Below, piece after piece: positions 22,059-30,749 of a stretch of 51,482 nucleotides of DNA. Positions within the stretch are counted from its first letter, which is position 1, and every line of letters begins with the position of its first letter. Location of the stretch: positions 1 through 51,482 of the forward strand of contig JAAYZA010000362.1 in assembly GCA_012515055.1 (NCBI GenBank). Direction: 5' to 3'. The DNA comes from Syntrophomonadaceae bacterium. Lineage in GTDB: Bacteria; Bacillota; Syntrophomonadia; Syntrophomonadales; Syntrophomonadaceae. The notes beneath the pieces were generated by a model, which was given only the letters and a program-made list of their open reading frames with translations, searched no databases and was not told where the DNA came from. The translations under genes and the position numbers were made by a program.

Positions 22059-22100
22059 ATGCTCTGGGTTTTTAATGCTTAAAAACTCAGAGCATTTTAT
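22059..22100 (+). terminator. Rho-independent terminator
   Basis: ATGCTCTGGGTTTTTAA-tgc-TTAAAAACTCAGAGCAT (16/17 complementary) followed by tttat. Confidence 0.7.
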
Positions 22101-22133
22101 TATAAGCATTATAAAACTGACAAGACATTAACC

Positions 22134-22212
22134 TTGCCGCGAGGGGGAATAAGGGCAGGTTATTGGCAAAAGCAAAATCCTGTCTTAATCTCCCCTGGCG
22201 TTGCTTCGGCAA
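22134..22212 (+). ncRNA. Candidate structured 5' leader of the Crp/Fnr gene
   Basis: Outer stem TTGCCG (22134-22139)/CGGCAA (22207-22212); long imperfect inner helix GGGGA-AUAAGGGCAGG with CCUGUCUUAAU-C-UCCCC; mutually exclusive UUCG-tetraloop hairpin TTGC-TTCG-GCAA (22201-22212). Confidence 0.4.
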
Positions 22213-22249
22213 TCTTATGCCATTATAATATGGATAGCCAAGGAGGGAA

Positions 22250-22924
22250 ATGGTGAAAAATTATACTGATTTGCTCAATGATGTGCCCCTTTTTAGAAAT
22301 ATTGCCCCGGCTGATATAGAAACCATGCTGGTGTGTCTTGAACCATATGTCAAATTTTATAAAAAAGGCAATTATATAACCCATTCTGGCGACAGCATCG
22401 ACTCTGTCGGTGTAGTTCTGCGCGGAACGGTGCAAATGCTCAAGGAAGACGTTTGGGGAAACACTGACATTATGGCACTGATACTGGAAAAGAATATTTT
22501 TGGAGAAACTTTTGTTATCAGCGGCTCCGGAAGCAGCAATGTTTCATTTCGGGCAGCAGCTGACTGTGAGATCCTCTTCCTTTCCTTTAATAAACTGCTG
22601 CATTCCTGTACCAAAGCTTGCCAGTTCCATCATCAGCTAATAGATAATATGGTCTTGCTGATCGCCCAGAAGAACATGCAATTGATGGAGAAGCTGGAGA
22701 TCATCTCCCATAAGACATTGCGGGAAAAGATCCTGGCCTATCTATCTCAGCAGGCCCAGCATCATAATGACAAAAATTTCACAGTTCCCATGGGAAGATT
22801 GGAACTGGCTGATTATTTGGGTGCGGACCGCAGCGCCTTATCCAGGGAGCTGTCGCGGATGAAAGCCGATGGCCTCATTGATTATAATAAAAGTACTTTC
22901 CGGCTTTATAAAACCATGGAATAA
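22250..22924 (+). CDS. Crp/Fnr family transcriptional regulator
   Basis: cNMP-binding-like N-terminus (KKGNYITHSGDSIDSVGVVLRGTVQM) and C-terminal HTH_Crp (MGRLELADYLGADRSALSRELSRMKADGLIDYNKSTF). Confidence 0.93.
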   Translation: MVKNYTDLLNDVPLFRNIAPADIETMLVCLEPYVKFYKKGNYITHSGDSIDSVGVVLRGTVQMLKEDVWGNTDIMALILEKNIFGETFVISGSGSSNVSFRAAADCEILFLSFNKLLHSCTKACQFHHQLIDNMVLLIAQKNMQLMEKLEIISHKTLREKILAYLSQQAQHHNDKNFTVPMGRLELADYLGADRSALSRELSRMKADGLIDYNKSTFRLYKTME

Positions 22925-22965
22925 AAGGCTGGCATCAGCAAGGCGGGAAAAGTTTTATTTCGTGG

Positions 22966-22993
22966 GCGTTATGTTGCCCAGGCAACATAACGC
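22966..22993. promoter_or_regulatory. 28-bp perfect palindrome between the Crp/Fnr gene and hcp; candidate operator
   Basis: GCGTTATGTTGCC-ca-GGCAACATAACGC; 13-bp perfect arms; no U-tract follows. Confidence 0.65.
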
Positions 22994-23080
22994 AGTACGG
23001 ACCTCAGTTATAATTTCTGGCAGAGACAATAATCCCAGCTGCACCAATTTATAAATAAACTGAGGGAGGAAGAATAGGTA

Positions 23081-24712
23081 ATGAATATGTTTTGCTATCA
23101 GTGCCAGGAAACAGCCAGAAATAAAGGCTGTGATGTCAAAGGGGTATGTGGAAAGACCCCGGAAGTTGCCCGGCTGCAGGATCTGCTGATCTATACTGTC
23201 AAGGGGATAGCAGAAGTCGTTGTTAAAGGGAAATTCGATGTAAAAGAAATCAACTCCGTGAACCATACGGTTTTTAACGGTTTGTTCATGACCATCACCA
23301 ATGCCAATTTCGATGATGAAGCTTTTGTCAAAGCTATCCGGGATTTATTGTCAATGAGGGACGAATTAAGAAGTAAGGCAGCGGATCATCAATGGCATGA
23401 CGCAGCGGTCTTTACCGTGGCATCCCGGGAAGATATGCTGGCAAAGGCAGCCCATGTAGGTGTACTGGCTACGGAAAATGAAGATATCCGTTCCTTAAGG
23501 GAACTGATCACATATGGTTTAAAAGGTATGGCAGCATATGCGCATCATGCTTTGAACCTGGGCTTTGAAAATCCGGATATCTATGCTTTTGCCTATGAGG
23601 CACTGGCAGGACTGCTGGATGATAGTCTGACGGCAGATCAATTGGTTGCTCTGACCTTGAAGACCGGCGAATTTGGGGTAGCCGCTATGGCCCTGCTGGA
23701 TGAAGCCAATACCAGCAAATATGGTCATCCTGAACTGACCGAGGTAAATATCGGTGTAAGGAATAACCCGGCAATACTGATAACCGGACATGATTTGACT
23801 GATCTGGAACAATTGCTGGAGCAGACCAAAGGGACGGGTGTTGACGTTTATACCCACAGTGAAATGCTGCCAGCCCATTACTACCCGGCCTTTAAAAAAT
23901 ATGACCATCTGGCCGGCAACTATGGCAATGCCTGGTGGAAACAGCTGGAAGAGTTTGAATCTTTCAGAGGTCCGATCCTTTTTACCACCAATTGTATTGT
24001 CCCTCCTCGAAAAGAGGAAATCAAAGCCCGGATATTTACAACAGGTGCTGCCGGATTCCCCGGTTGTGAGCATATATCAGCAGATGAACAGGGAAATAAA
24101 GATTTTTCCGCCATCATTAAAATGGCCAGGTCTTTACCGGCACCGGCAGAGATCGAAACCGGTACCATTGTGGGAGGCTTTGCTCATGAGCAGGTCTTTG
24201 CTCTGGCCGATAAGGTAGTTGAAGCTATAAAAGCCGGGGCCATTAAAAAGTTCTTCGTCATGGCTGGATGTGATGGCAGGATGAAAAGTCGGGAATATTA
24301 CACAGAATTTGCCCGGAGCCTGCCCCAGGACACCGTGATTTTAACCGCCGGCTGTGCCAAATATAAATATAACAAACTGGATCTGGGTGATATCGGCGGG
24401 ATCCCCCGGATACTGGATGCAGGGCAGTGCAATGATTCTTACTCCCTGGCTCTTATCGCCCTAAAACTAAAAGAGGTCTTCGGACTGGAAGATGTCAATG
24501 ATCTGCCCATAGCATACAATATTGCCTGGTATGAACAGAAGGCAGTGATCGTTCTCCTGGCCTTATTGTACCTGGGTGTAAAAAACATTCATTTGGGACC
24601 GACTTTGCCGGGATTCCTTTCCCCCAACGTAGCCCAGGTGCTGATAGATAATTTCGGCATTGCCGGGATTGGCACCGTTGAAGACGATATTGCCTTGTTC
24701 ATGGGAGCGTAA
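23081..24712 (+). CDS. hcp: Hybrid cluster protein (hydroxylamine reductase)
   Basis: [24 protein letters not shown]-terminal cluster motif; [46 protein letters not shown]. Confidence 0.97.
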   Translation: MNMFCYQCQETARNKGCDVKGVCGKTPEVARLQDLLIYTVKGIAEVVVKGKFDVKEINSVNHTVFNGLFMTITNANFDDEAFVKAIRDLLSMRDELRSKAADHQWHDAAVFTVASREDMLAKAAHVGVLATENEDIRSLRELITYGLKGMAAYAHHALNLGFENPDIYAFAYEALAGLLDDSLTADQLVALTLKTGEFGVAAMALLDEANTSKYGHPELTEVNIGVRNNPAILITGHDLTDLEQLLEQTKGTGVDVYTHSEMLPAHYYPAFKKYDHLAGNYGNAWWKQLEEFESFRGPILFTTNCIVPPRKEEIKARIFTTGAAGFPGCEHISADEQGNKDFSAIIKMARSLPAPAEIETGTIVGGFAHEQVFALADKVVEAIKAGAIKKFFVMAGCDGRMKSREYYTEFARSLPQDTVILTAGCAKYKYNKLDLGDIGGIPRILDAGQCNDSYSLALIALKLKEVFGLEDVNDLPIAYNIAWYEQKAVIVLLALLYLGVKNIHLGPTLPGFLSPNVAQVLIDNFGIAGIGTVEDDIALFMGA

Positions 24713-24753
24713 AAGGATATAAAAGGGATCAACCGGGGGATACCGGAGGGATA

Positions 24754-25101
24754 ATGGCTTTTTCAAGAAAATTGGAAATGCAGACAGTACAAAAGATGAT
24801 CACCATGTATTGTAATCATATGCATGTCGCGGGCAAGGACCAGCTTTGCCCTGAATGCCGGGAACTGCTGGATTATGCCGGGCAGCGTATCGACAGGTGC
24901 TTTTATGGTGATGATAAACCGGTATGCTCAAAATGCACAGTGCATTGCTTCAAACCGGAAATGAGGGAGAGGATCAAAACCGTCATGCAGTATTCCGGGC
25001 CCAGGATGATGGTCAACAGTCCCATCCTGTCCCTTCGTTATATGTATCGGAAAGCATTTAAAAGCAACCCGCCTGCTCCGGCTAAAAAGAATAAAAAATA
25101 G
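24754..25101 (+). CDS. YgbA_NO-like (nitrous oxide-stimulated promoter) family protein
   Basis: Cys-rich MYCNHMH...LCPECRELLDYAGQRIDRCFYGDDKPVCSKCTVHCFKPEMRERIKTVMQYSGPRM; next to hcp. Confidence 0.8.
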   Translation: MAFSRKLEMQTVQKMITMYCNHMHVAGKDQLCPECRELLDYAGQRIDRCFYGDDKPVCSKCTVHCFKPEMRERIKTVMQYSGPRMMVNSPILSLRYMYRKAFKSNPPAPAKKNKK

Positions 25102-25103
25102 CA

Positions 25104-25150
25104 ACAAAAACATCTCCCGGTTTCCATCATGGTCCGGGAGATGTTTTTGT
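25104..25150 (+). terminator. Rho-independent terminator
   Basis: ACAAAAACATCTCCCGG ... CCGGGAGATGTTTTTGT, 17-bp perfect stem with T tract. Confidence 0.9.
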
Positions 25151-25292
25151 CTGTTGCGGACAAAATCGCCAGCAAGGAGAATAAAATAGATACCGGGGTA
25201 CTACCGGTCATGTTGAAATTTTACTGCTGACAGGCCGGGGGCAAATAGGTGATAATACCAATAAAGGAATTGATACAGGAAAGGATCAGGAT

Positions 25293-26126
25293 ATGATGGG
25301 GAAGAAAATTGCCTTTATCGGGACGGGGAACATGGGGGGAGCCATCATCAATTCAGTTTGCCGGGCCATAGCACCGGAAGAAATGGTGATAACTGACATA
25401 AACCGCGAAAAAGCCGCTAGAATAGCTGCGGATCTGGGTTGTACACTGGCAGAGGATAATTATGCCGCAGTGAAAGCGGCACATTATATAGTATTGGGTG
25501 TAAAGCCCCAGGTGCTGCCGGCATTATTGAAAGAAATAGCCCCCCAGTTGCAAGAAAACGCCGCCCGGGGACATAAGCAAGTACTGGTTTCCATAGCTGC
25601 CGGGATCTCCACGGATAAAATAGGGGAAATCCTGGCTGAATCTGATGCCAGGGTACCGATCATCAGGGTCCTGGCCAATACCCCGGCATTAATCGGGGCA
25701 GGGCTTATGATAGTAATTGCCGGCCACGGCGTGGCAGAGGAAGAAGTGGCTGAACTGGAAGCCTATCTTAAGACCTGCGGCCAGGTTTTGCGGCTGGATA
25801 ATGAGGGACTGGCCGATGCCGCTACTGTTGTCGGCGGGTGTACACCGGCTTTTACTTATATGTTCATAGAAGCCCTGGCCGATGGTGCTGTTACAGTTGG
25901 GCTTACCCGGGAACAGGGCTATCTTTTCGCCGCCCAGGCAGTCAAAGGGGCAGCAGCCATGCTGCTGGAAAATGGCGGACACCCCAGTGACCTGAAAGAT
26001 GCGGTTTGCTCACCGGGAGGTTCCACTATCGTGGGGGTAGGGGAACTGGAAAAAAACGGTTTTCGCAGTGCCGCCATCCAGGCAGTCGTCCAGGCCTGCC
26101 GCACAACTGCAGATCTGGGAAAATAA
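25293..26126 (+). CDS. proC: Pyrroline-5-carboxylate reductase
   Basis: IAFIGTGNMGGAII; VLGVKPQVLP; RVLANTPALIGAG; LKDAVCSPGGSTIVGV. Confidence 0.96.
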   Translation: MMGKKIAFIGTGNMGGAIINSVCRAIAPEEMVITDINREKAARIAADLGCTLAEDNYAAVKAAHYIVLGVKPQVLPALLKEIAPQLQENAARGHKQVLVSIAAGISTDKIGEILAESDARVPIIRVLANTPALIGAGLMIVIAGHGVAEEEVAELEAYLKTCGQVLRLDNEGLADAATVVGGCTPAFTYMFIEALADGAVTVGLTREQGYLFAAQAVKGAAAMLLENGGHPSDLKDAVCSPGGSTIVGVGELEKNGFRSAAIQAVVQACRTTADLGK

Positions 26127-26149
26127 TAATTTCCCCCCGGCAGCGCAGG

Positions 26150-26435
26150 TCACTTCCCCGCGGGTCGACAGAGGCGTCGACCCCTAAAGTGCCTGGAGCA
26201 CTATATTCATCAAGGTTCCAACTTTCAGCTTTCTTCTTTCTGCTTTTCTATAACAGCAGGGGCAGTCCCTGCAGCGCATGCCCCGCCACAGGGACTGCCC
26301 CTGGCCTTTATCCCCACGGGCAGACAGAGGGGTCAGCCATACACCGCCTGCGGCCTAATATTACTCATGGTTCCAACTTTCAACTTTCAACTTTCAACTT
26401 TCTTCTTTCTACTTTCAGCTTTCAGCTTTCATGGC
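26150..26435. repeat. Composite intergenic repeat: two diverged direct copies, a 15-bp GC-rich hairpin and CAACTTT/CAGCTTT heptamer tracts
   Basis: 'tccccgcgggtcgacagaggcgtcgacccc...ggttccaactttcagctttc' versus 'tccccacgggcagacagaggggtcagcc...ggttccaactttcaactttc'; CAGGGGCAGTCCCTG (26257-26271)/CAGGGACTGCCCCTG (26289-26303); caactttcaactttcaactttc at about 26373-26402. Confidence 0.75.
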
Positions 26436-26461
26436 GTCGCCCCCTGGTCAGCCGATCGGGG

Positions 26462-27925
26462 TTAAAACAAATATTCAAATAATCTGGCCAGATAGGATAA
26501 CAGGGTCAGAGCAAATTTTTTGAAGGGGTGCACTATAATTGCGTCGACAGGACCACCTTGTTTATAGCTGTAATCCCTGCCCACCTCCAGACTGGCCTCC
26601 ATATACTCCGTCAGGCCTTTCTTCAATTCGGTGACTGCTTCCGGGCTATGGATCACCACCATGGATTCGGTGCTTAAAAAGGAGCTGCGGGGGTCTAAAT
26701 TAAAGGAACCCAGAGCCAGAAGATCATCATCTATAGCAAAAGTTTTGGTGTGCAAGGAATCCGGGGCTTGATACTCATATAGAGTCACACCATTATCCAC
26801 TATTTTCTTGCGGTGGTTTAAATAACTGGAAAAAGCAGGTATATTGAAGGTGTTTCCCATGGAGTTGGTTAGAATCGTCACATCAATATCGGCGAAATCC
26901 TCTTTATTAAGATAGCCTTTTTGCATGGGTTGGCTAAGAATAACATAGGGACTTTGAATAAAAATAGATTTTTGGGCGTTTTTCATAATACGGGTCAACT
27001 CATACCAGCACCAGGGCTCTTTGGAAAACCTTGTTATGGGATTATGGATCAGGGAAATTTTATGGGTGGGAAAGGATAATTCCATTAAATCTACTGGCTG
27101 ATCCAGCACTTCCTTATTATGCTCCATGACCAGGGTGAATTTTTCTTTCAGCTCAGAGCCTTTTTTTACTGCCAGCAGATATCTCACCTGGAGGATATTT
27201 TTATGTATCGACCTGGAATATTTATGGCTCCAGAGCTCATCAAAATAAGCTGACATTTGGTTGATTACACTGGATTCATCCCCGGGTAAGGTATTGATTA
27301 TTATTATATCCCGGTCATTGGTGATCCTTTTATCATGCCATTCCGGGGCAAAGAATCGGTCACCTATATTTCTGCCCCCGATAATGGCATAATTATTGTC
27401 AGCAATAATGAATTTGTCATGCATCCTATTGTTGAAGGTCCAGGGCATAAGGGGATTTAAGGGTTCATAAAACTTCAGATTCATATTGGGATGCAGGGAA
27501 AAAATATAAAACATGGGTCTTAATTCTTTGTTGATGCCGTGAAAGATACCATCCAATAAAAGATTAACTTCAACGCCTCTGTCAGCTGCGTCCAATAATG
27601 AAGCGAAAAAAAGATTGGGGGTCTCACCGGCTTCAATGGCAAAATAGGCAACGTCCAGGGTTTTCTCTGCACCTCTAACGATGGCCAGTCTTGCTACTCC
27701 TGATGTGAGGGGATCATCTATCAATATCCCTCTATCCGGGCCATAAGTATCAGAATAAAAATCAACAGCAGCGGATTTCGCTTCATATTCGGGGGAAACT
27801 TCCTTATGTATGATAAAGGCAAAAGCCCCGGTAATGAGAGCATATATCAGCCAGAGGATTATAAAGTTTTTTATAAGATCTTTTACTTTATATTTTGATC
27901 TGATTTTATTAAAAAAATCCCGCAT
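26462..27925 (-). CDS. Phospholipase D-like / cardiolipin-synthase-like family protein
   Basis: Two HKD-type motifs: MHDKFIIADNNYAIIGGRNIGD and LHTKTFAIDDDLLALGSFNLDPRS; N-terminal TM. Confidence 0.88.
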   Translation of the reverse strand: MRDFFNKIRSKYKVKDLIKNFIILWLIYALITGAFAFIIHKEVSPEYEAKSAAVDFYSDTYGPDRGILIDDPLTSGVARLAIVRGAEKTLDVAYFAIEAGETPNLFFASLLDAADRGVEVNLLLDGIFHGINKELRPMFYIFSLHPNMNLKFYEPLNPLMPWTFNNRMHDKFIIADNNYAIIGGRNIGDRFFAPEWHDKRITNDRDIIIINTLPGDESSVINQMSAYFDELWSHKYSRSIHKNILQVRYLLAVKKGSELKEKFTLVMEHNKEVLDQPVDLMELSFPTHKISLIHNPITRFSKEPWCWYELTRIMKNAQKSIFIQSPYVILSQPMQKGYLNKEDFADIDVTILTNSMGNTFNIPAFSSYLNHRKKIVDNGVTLYEYQAPDSLHTKTFAIDDDLLALGSFNLDPRSSFLSTESMVVIHSPEAVTELKKGLTEYMEASLEVGRDYSYKQGGPVDAIIVHPFKKFALTLLSYLARLFEYLF

Positions 27926-28146
27926 TCCGTTTCTCCTCTTTGATTCTATGGCGATAAAATATTATAACACAGCCAGACTTATTCCCGCTGTTTCCGAAGG
28001 CAGGGCAGGCTTCTTAATTATGTGATCTTATTTTATTGCGGGTAGATGTGAAAATGCCATGGTTGGGCCACCCCGCTTGTTAAATGTGCCGTTGTTGAGG
28101 AGCAATTTACAGGTCTAAGGGGGGTTAAAAAACTTGTGTAAGAAAC

Positions 28147-28180
28147 AAAAAAAGCATTTTCAAATGTGACGAAAATGCTG
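28147..28180 (-). terminator. Terminator downstream of tRNA-Arg
   Basis: Minus strand AGCATTTTC-gtcacattt-GAAAATGCT followed by TTTTTTT. Confidence 0.75.
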
Positions 28181-28190
28181 ATTTAATCGA

Positions 28191-28265
28191 TGGTACGCCC
28201 GAGAGGAATCGAACCTCCGCTCCCGGCTCCGGAGGCCGGTGCTCTATCCACTGAGCTACGGGCGC
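28191..28265 (-). tRNA. tRNA-Arg(CCG), CCA encoded
   Basis: Minus strand GCGCCCGTAGCTCAGTGGATAGAGCACCGGCCTCCGGAGCCGGGAGCGGAGGTTCGATTCCTCTCGGGCGTACCA; anticodon loop CTCCGGA; T-loop TTCGATT. Confidence 0.93.
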
Positions 28266-28326
28266 ATATTGCTTACTGATTATACCAAAGATGCAGGCCA
28301 AAGGTCAAAAGAAAATAGTTGAAATT

Positions 28327-29280
28327 TTATTCGGTCCGGGCAAAATCAATGGCAATGGCATCAGCTAAACTGCGGGCGCCGATTTCAGCCATGGGCAGCG
28401 AATTGTTCTGACTGCCGATTTCAAAGAGAAGGGCACTGGGGTAAAGATCCTGATTATAATTGCCTTTGCCGATGAATATGCCCCGTATCAATCCGGGATG
28501 GGCCTGGTCGCAGATATCTTTGATCCTTTTAGCATAGCGCAGATTGGTCTGCATATTAAAATTTGTTCGGCCCACTACGATCATGACTTTAGCGGCGTCA
28601 ATGCCATTGATACTGGTGTGATAAGCACTGGCCGGGGTGGCATCCCGATGTATATCAAAAGCGGCATCAGGACCCGGTTTTAACAATTTGACCAGGGTTT
28701 TGCGGGAGCGATGATAGGCATTGATATCGTGGGGATAATGGTTCTCCCCGCTATGTACAGCATCTATATTGGCTTTGCCCAGAGACTCTTTAAAAGCCTT
28801 GCCCACCGCCAGGATATCCCCGCCCTCTTTTTGTGAATCCGTCCCGGAAGTGGGGATATAGCTTTCATCACTATGGGTATGATAAATGACCACTTCTTTT
28901 GTTTTTACCGGGGAACTGAATATTTCCGATACAGCAGCTGTGATGGTTAAATCAGCGGGGGTGAATATTAAGTCCCCGGCAGCTCGTTCTTCCTTCAATT
29001 CGGCAATAGCTGAATTACCTTTGACTTTTACCACCACATAGTGGAAATCGTCGGCATTTATGAATTCATCGTCAGTGGTCACCGGCAGGCCGGTCTGCAT
29101 TATCACATTACCCTGATGATCTTTTATGGTGAAACATACAGCGGAAGAGCTGTCGATTTCATCTATGCGCAGGGGCAATCGCTGTGGGGGGTAAAGGGAA
29201 TGGAGCAGATAGGCCGCTGCAATAATCATCAGCAGCACCAGGAAAAAGATGATCACCGGTTTGTTTTTAAGGATATCCAT
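28327..29280 (-). CDS. spoIIP: Stage II sporulation protein P
   Basis: N-terminal TM; VVIYHTHSDESYIPTSGTD; FDIHRDATPA; VVGRTNFNMQTNLRYAKRI; LLFEIGSQNNSLPMAEIGARSLADAI. ATG chosen at 29280. Confidence 0.92.
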   Translation of the reverse strand: MDILKNKPVIIFFLVLLMIIAAAYLLHSLYPPQRLPLRIDEIDSSSAVCFTIKDHQGNVIMQTGLPVTTDDEFINADDFHYVVVKVKGNSAIAELKEERAAGDLIFTPADLTITAAVSEIFSSPVKTKEVVIYHTHSDESYIPTSGTDSQKEGGDILAVGKAFKESLGKANIDAVHSGENHYPHDINAYHRSRKTLVKLLKPGPDAAFDIHRDATPASAYHTSINGIDAAKVMIVVGRTNFNMQTNLRYAKRIKDICDQAHPGLIRGIFIGKGNYNQDLYPSALLFEIGSQNNSLPMAEIGARSLADAIAIDFARTE

Positions 29281-29284
29281 GAAA

Positions 29285-29332
29285 AAACCGCCTTTTGCTA
29301 TCTTCCCAGATATTTTACGCAAAAGGCGGTTT
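29285..29332 (-). terminator. Intrinsic terminator between ahcY and spoIIP
   Basis: AAACCGCCTTTTGC (29285-29298)/GCAAAAGGCGGTTT (29319-29332); minus strand ends GGCGGTTTTTT just before the spoIIP ATG. Confidence 0.75.
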
Positions 29333-29342
29333 GGTTATGCGG

Positions 29343-30623
29343 CTATTTATTATGGTCCCAGCTGGCCAGATATTTTTCCTGTTCATCTGTCAGCTGATCG
29401 ATATTTATCTGATTGGCCTTGAGTTTCAGCTGGGCCACCTTTTCGTCGATTTCAGCCGGCACATTGTAAACATGAAGCCCAAGGTCCTCACGGTTTTGAA
29501 TTACATAGATCAGTGATAAGGCCTGCAGGGAGAAACTCAGATCCATAACTTCAGCCGGGTGTCCGTCGCCGGCAGCCAGATTGACCAGGCGCCCTTCAGC
29601 CAGCAGATAAAGTTTGCGTCCATCGGCCAGGACGAATTCCTCCACATTATTTCTGATTAAACGGGTGGAACTGGCCAGTTCATTAAGATCCGGTTTGCTG
29701 ATCTCCACATCAAAATGGCCGGCATTAGCCATTATGGCCTGATCCTTCATAAGGATCATATGCTCTTTGCGAATCACATTGATATTGCCGGTAACGGTTA
29801 TAAAGATATCACCCAGTTTGGCGGCTTCCGACATGGGCATTACTTCAAAACCATCCATTATGGCTTCATTGGCTTTGATAGGATCTATTTCGGTGACGAT
29901 TATTTTAGCCCCCATTCCCAGAGCCCGCAGTGCAACACCTTTGCCGCACCAGCCATAACCAGCCACCACCACATATTTGCCGGCTACGACCAGGTTGGTG
30001 GTGCGGTTGATACTGTCCCAAACCGATTGTCCGGTGCCATAGCGGTTGTCAAACAAGTATTTCATGTAAGCATCATTGACTGCCATCATCGGGAAGAGCA
30101 GGGTTTGATCTTCATCCATTGAACGCAGGCGAACAATGCCGGTTGTGGTTTCTTCACATCCGCCTATAATCGATTTAGCTTGTTCCCGTCTTTCTTTGTG
30201 GAGCATTGTCACCACATCAGCGCCGTCATCAATGATGGCATCGGGGTAGGAATCCAGGGCCAATTCTAAAAACTTATAGTATTCCTCCGGTGTTTCTCCA
30301 TAAAGAGCATAAACAGTAATGCCTGAATCCACTAATGCGGCTACCACATCATCCTGGGTGGATAAAGGGTTGCTGCCGCAGGCAACCACCCGGGCCCCCG
30401 CTGCCTGCAGGGTCTGCAGCAGATAACCGGTTTTAGCTTCCAGATGCAGACAGCAAACAACTGTCATGTTTTTCAGCGGTTGGGATGCTTCGAATTCCTT
30501 TCTTAACATATTTAAAACCGGCATGTTTTGTTTGACCCATTCCAATTTTTTATAACCATAGGGTGCCAGGGTTATATCTTTAATAATCGATGGGTGCAGT
30601 TGTTTTTCACTGGCAATGTTCAT
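29343..30623 (-). CDS. ahcY: Adenosylhomocysteinase (S-adenosyl-L-homocysteine hydrolase)
   Basis: [73 protein letters not shown]. Confidence 0.96.
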   Translation of the reverse strand: MNIASEKQLHPSIIKDITLAPYGYKKLEWVKQNMPVLNMLRKEFEASQPLKNMTVVCCLHLEAKTGYLLQTLQAAGARVVACGSNPLSTQDDVVAALVDSGITVYALYGETPEEYYKFLELALDSYPDAIIDDGADVVTMLHKERREQAKSIIGGCEETTTGIVRLRSMDEDQTLLFPMMAVNDAYMKYLFDNRYGTGQSVWDSINRTTNLVVAGKYVVVAGYGWCGKGVALRALGMGAKIIVTEIDPIKANEAIMDGFEVMPMSEAAKLGDIFITVTGNINVIRKEHMILMKDQAIMANAGHFDVEISKPDLNELASSTRLIRNNVEEFVLADGRKLYLLAEGRLVNLAAGDGHPAEVMDLSFSLQALSLIYVIQNREDLGLHVYNVPAEIDEKVAQLKLKANQINIDQLTDEQEKYLASWDHNK

Positions 30624-30749
30624 TTATTAACCTCCATTTTGTTGAATGCTAAATATTACAGCCTGAGAATATTATAAGCAAAATGTCTTACAATAGGAAC
30701 AAATATCTGGTAGTATTATTAAAAAAAGTTACAAACGAGGGAATTGTGC

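Noticed and set aside
23519-24073. 184-aa minus-strand ORF opposite hcp
   Set aside because: Shadow of the hcp coding frame, low-plausibility protein.
26006-26482. 158-aa plus-strand ORF covering the repeat region
   Set aside because: Out of frame with the proC C-terminus and composed largely of translated repeats (FQLSTFNFLLSTFSFQLS).
30624-30749. SAH or SAM riboswitch in the ahcY leader
   Set aside because: The short leader lacks the conserved elements of these riboswitches; only an ordinary promoter-like TATAAT and an RBS are visible.
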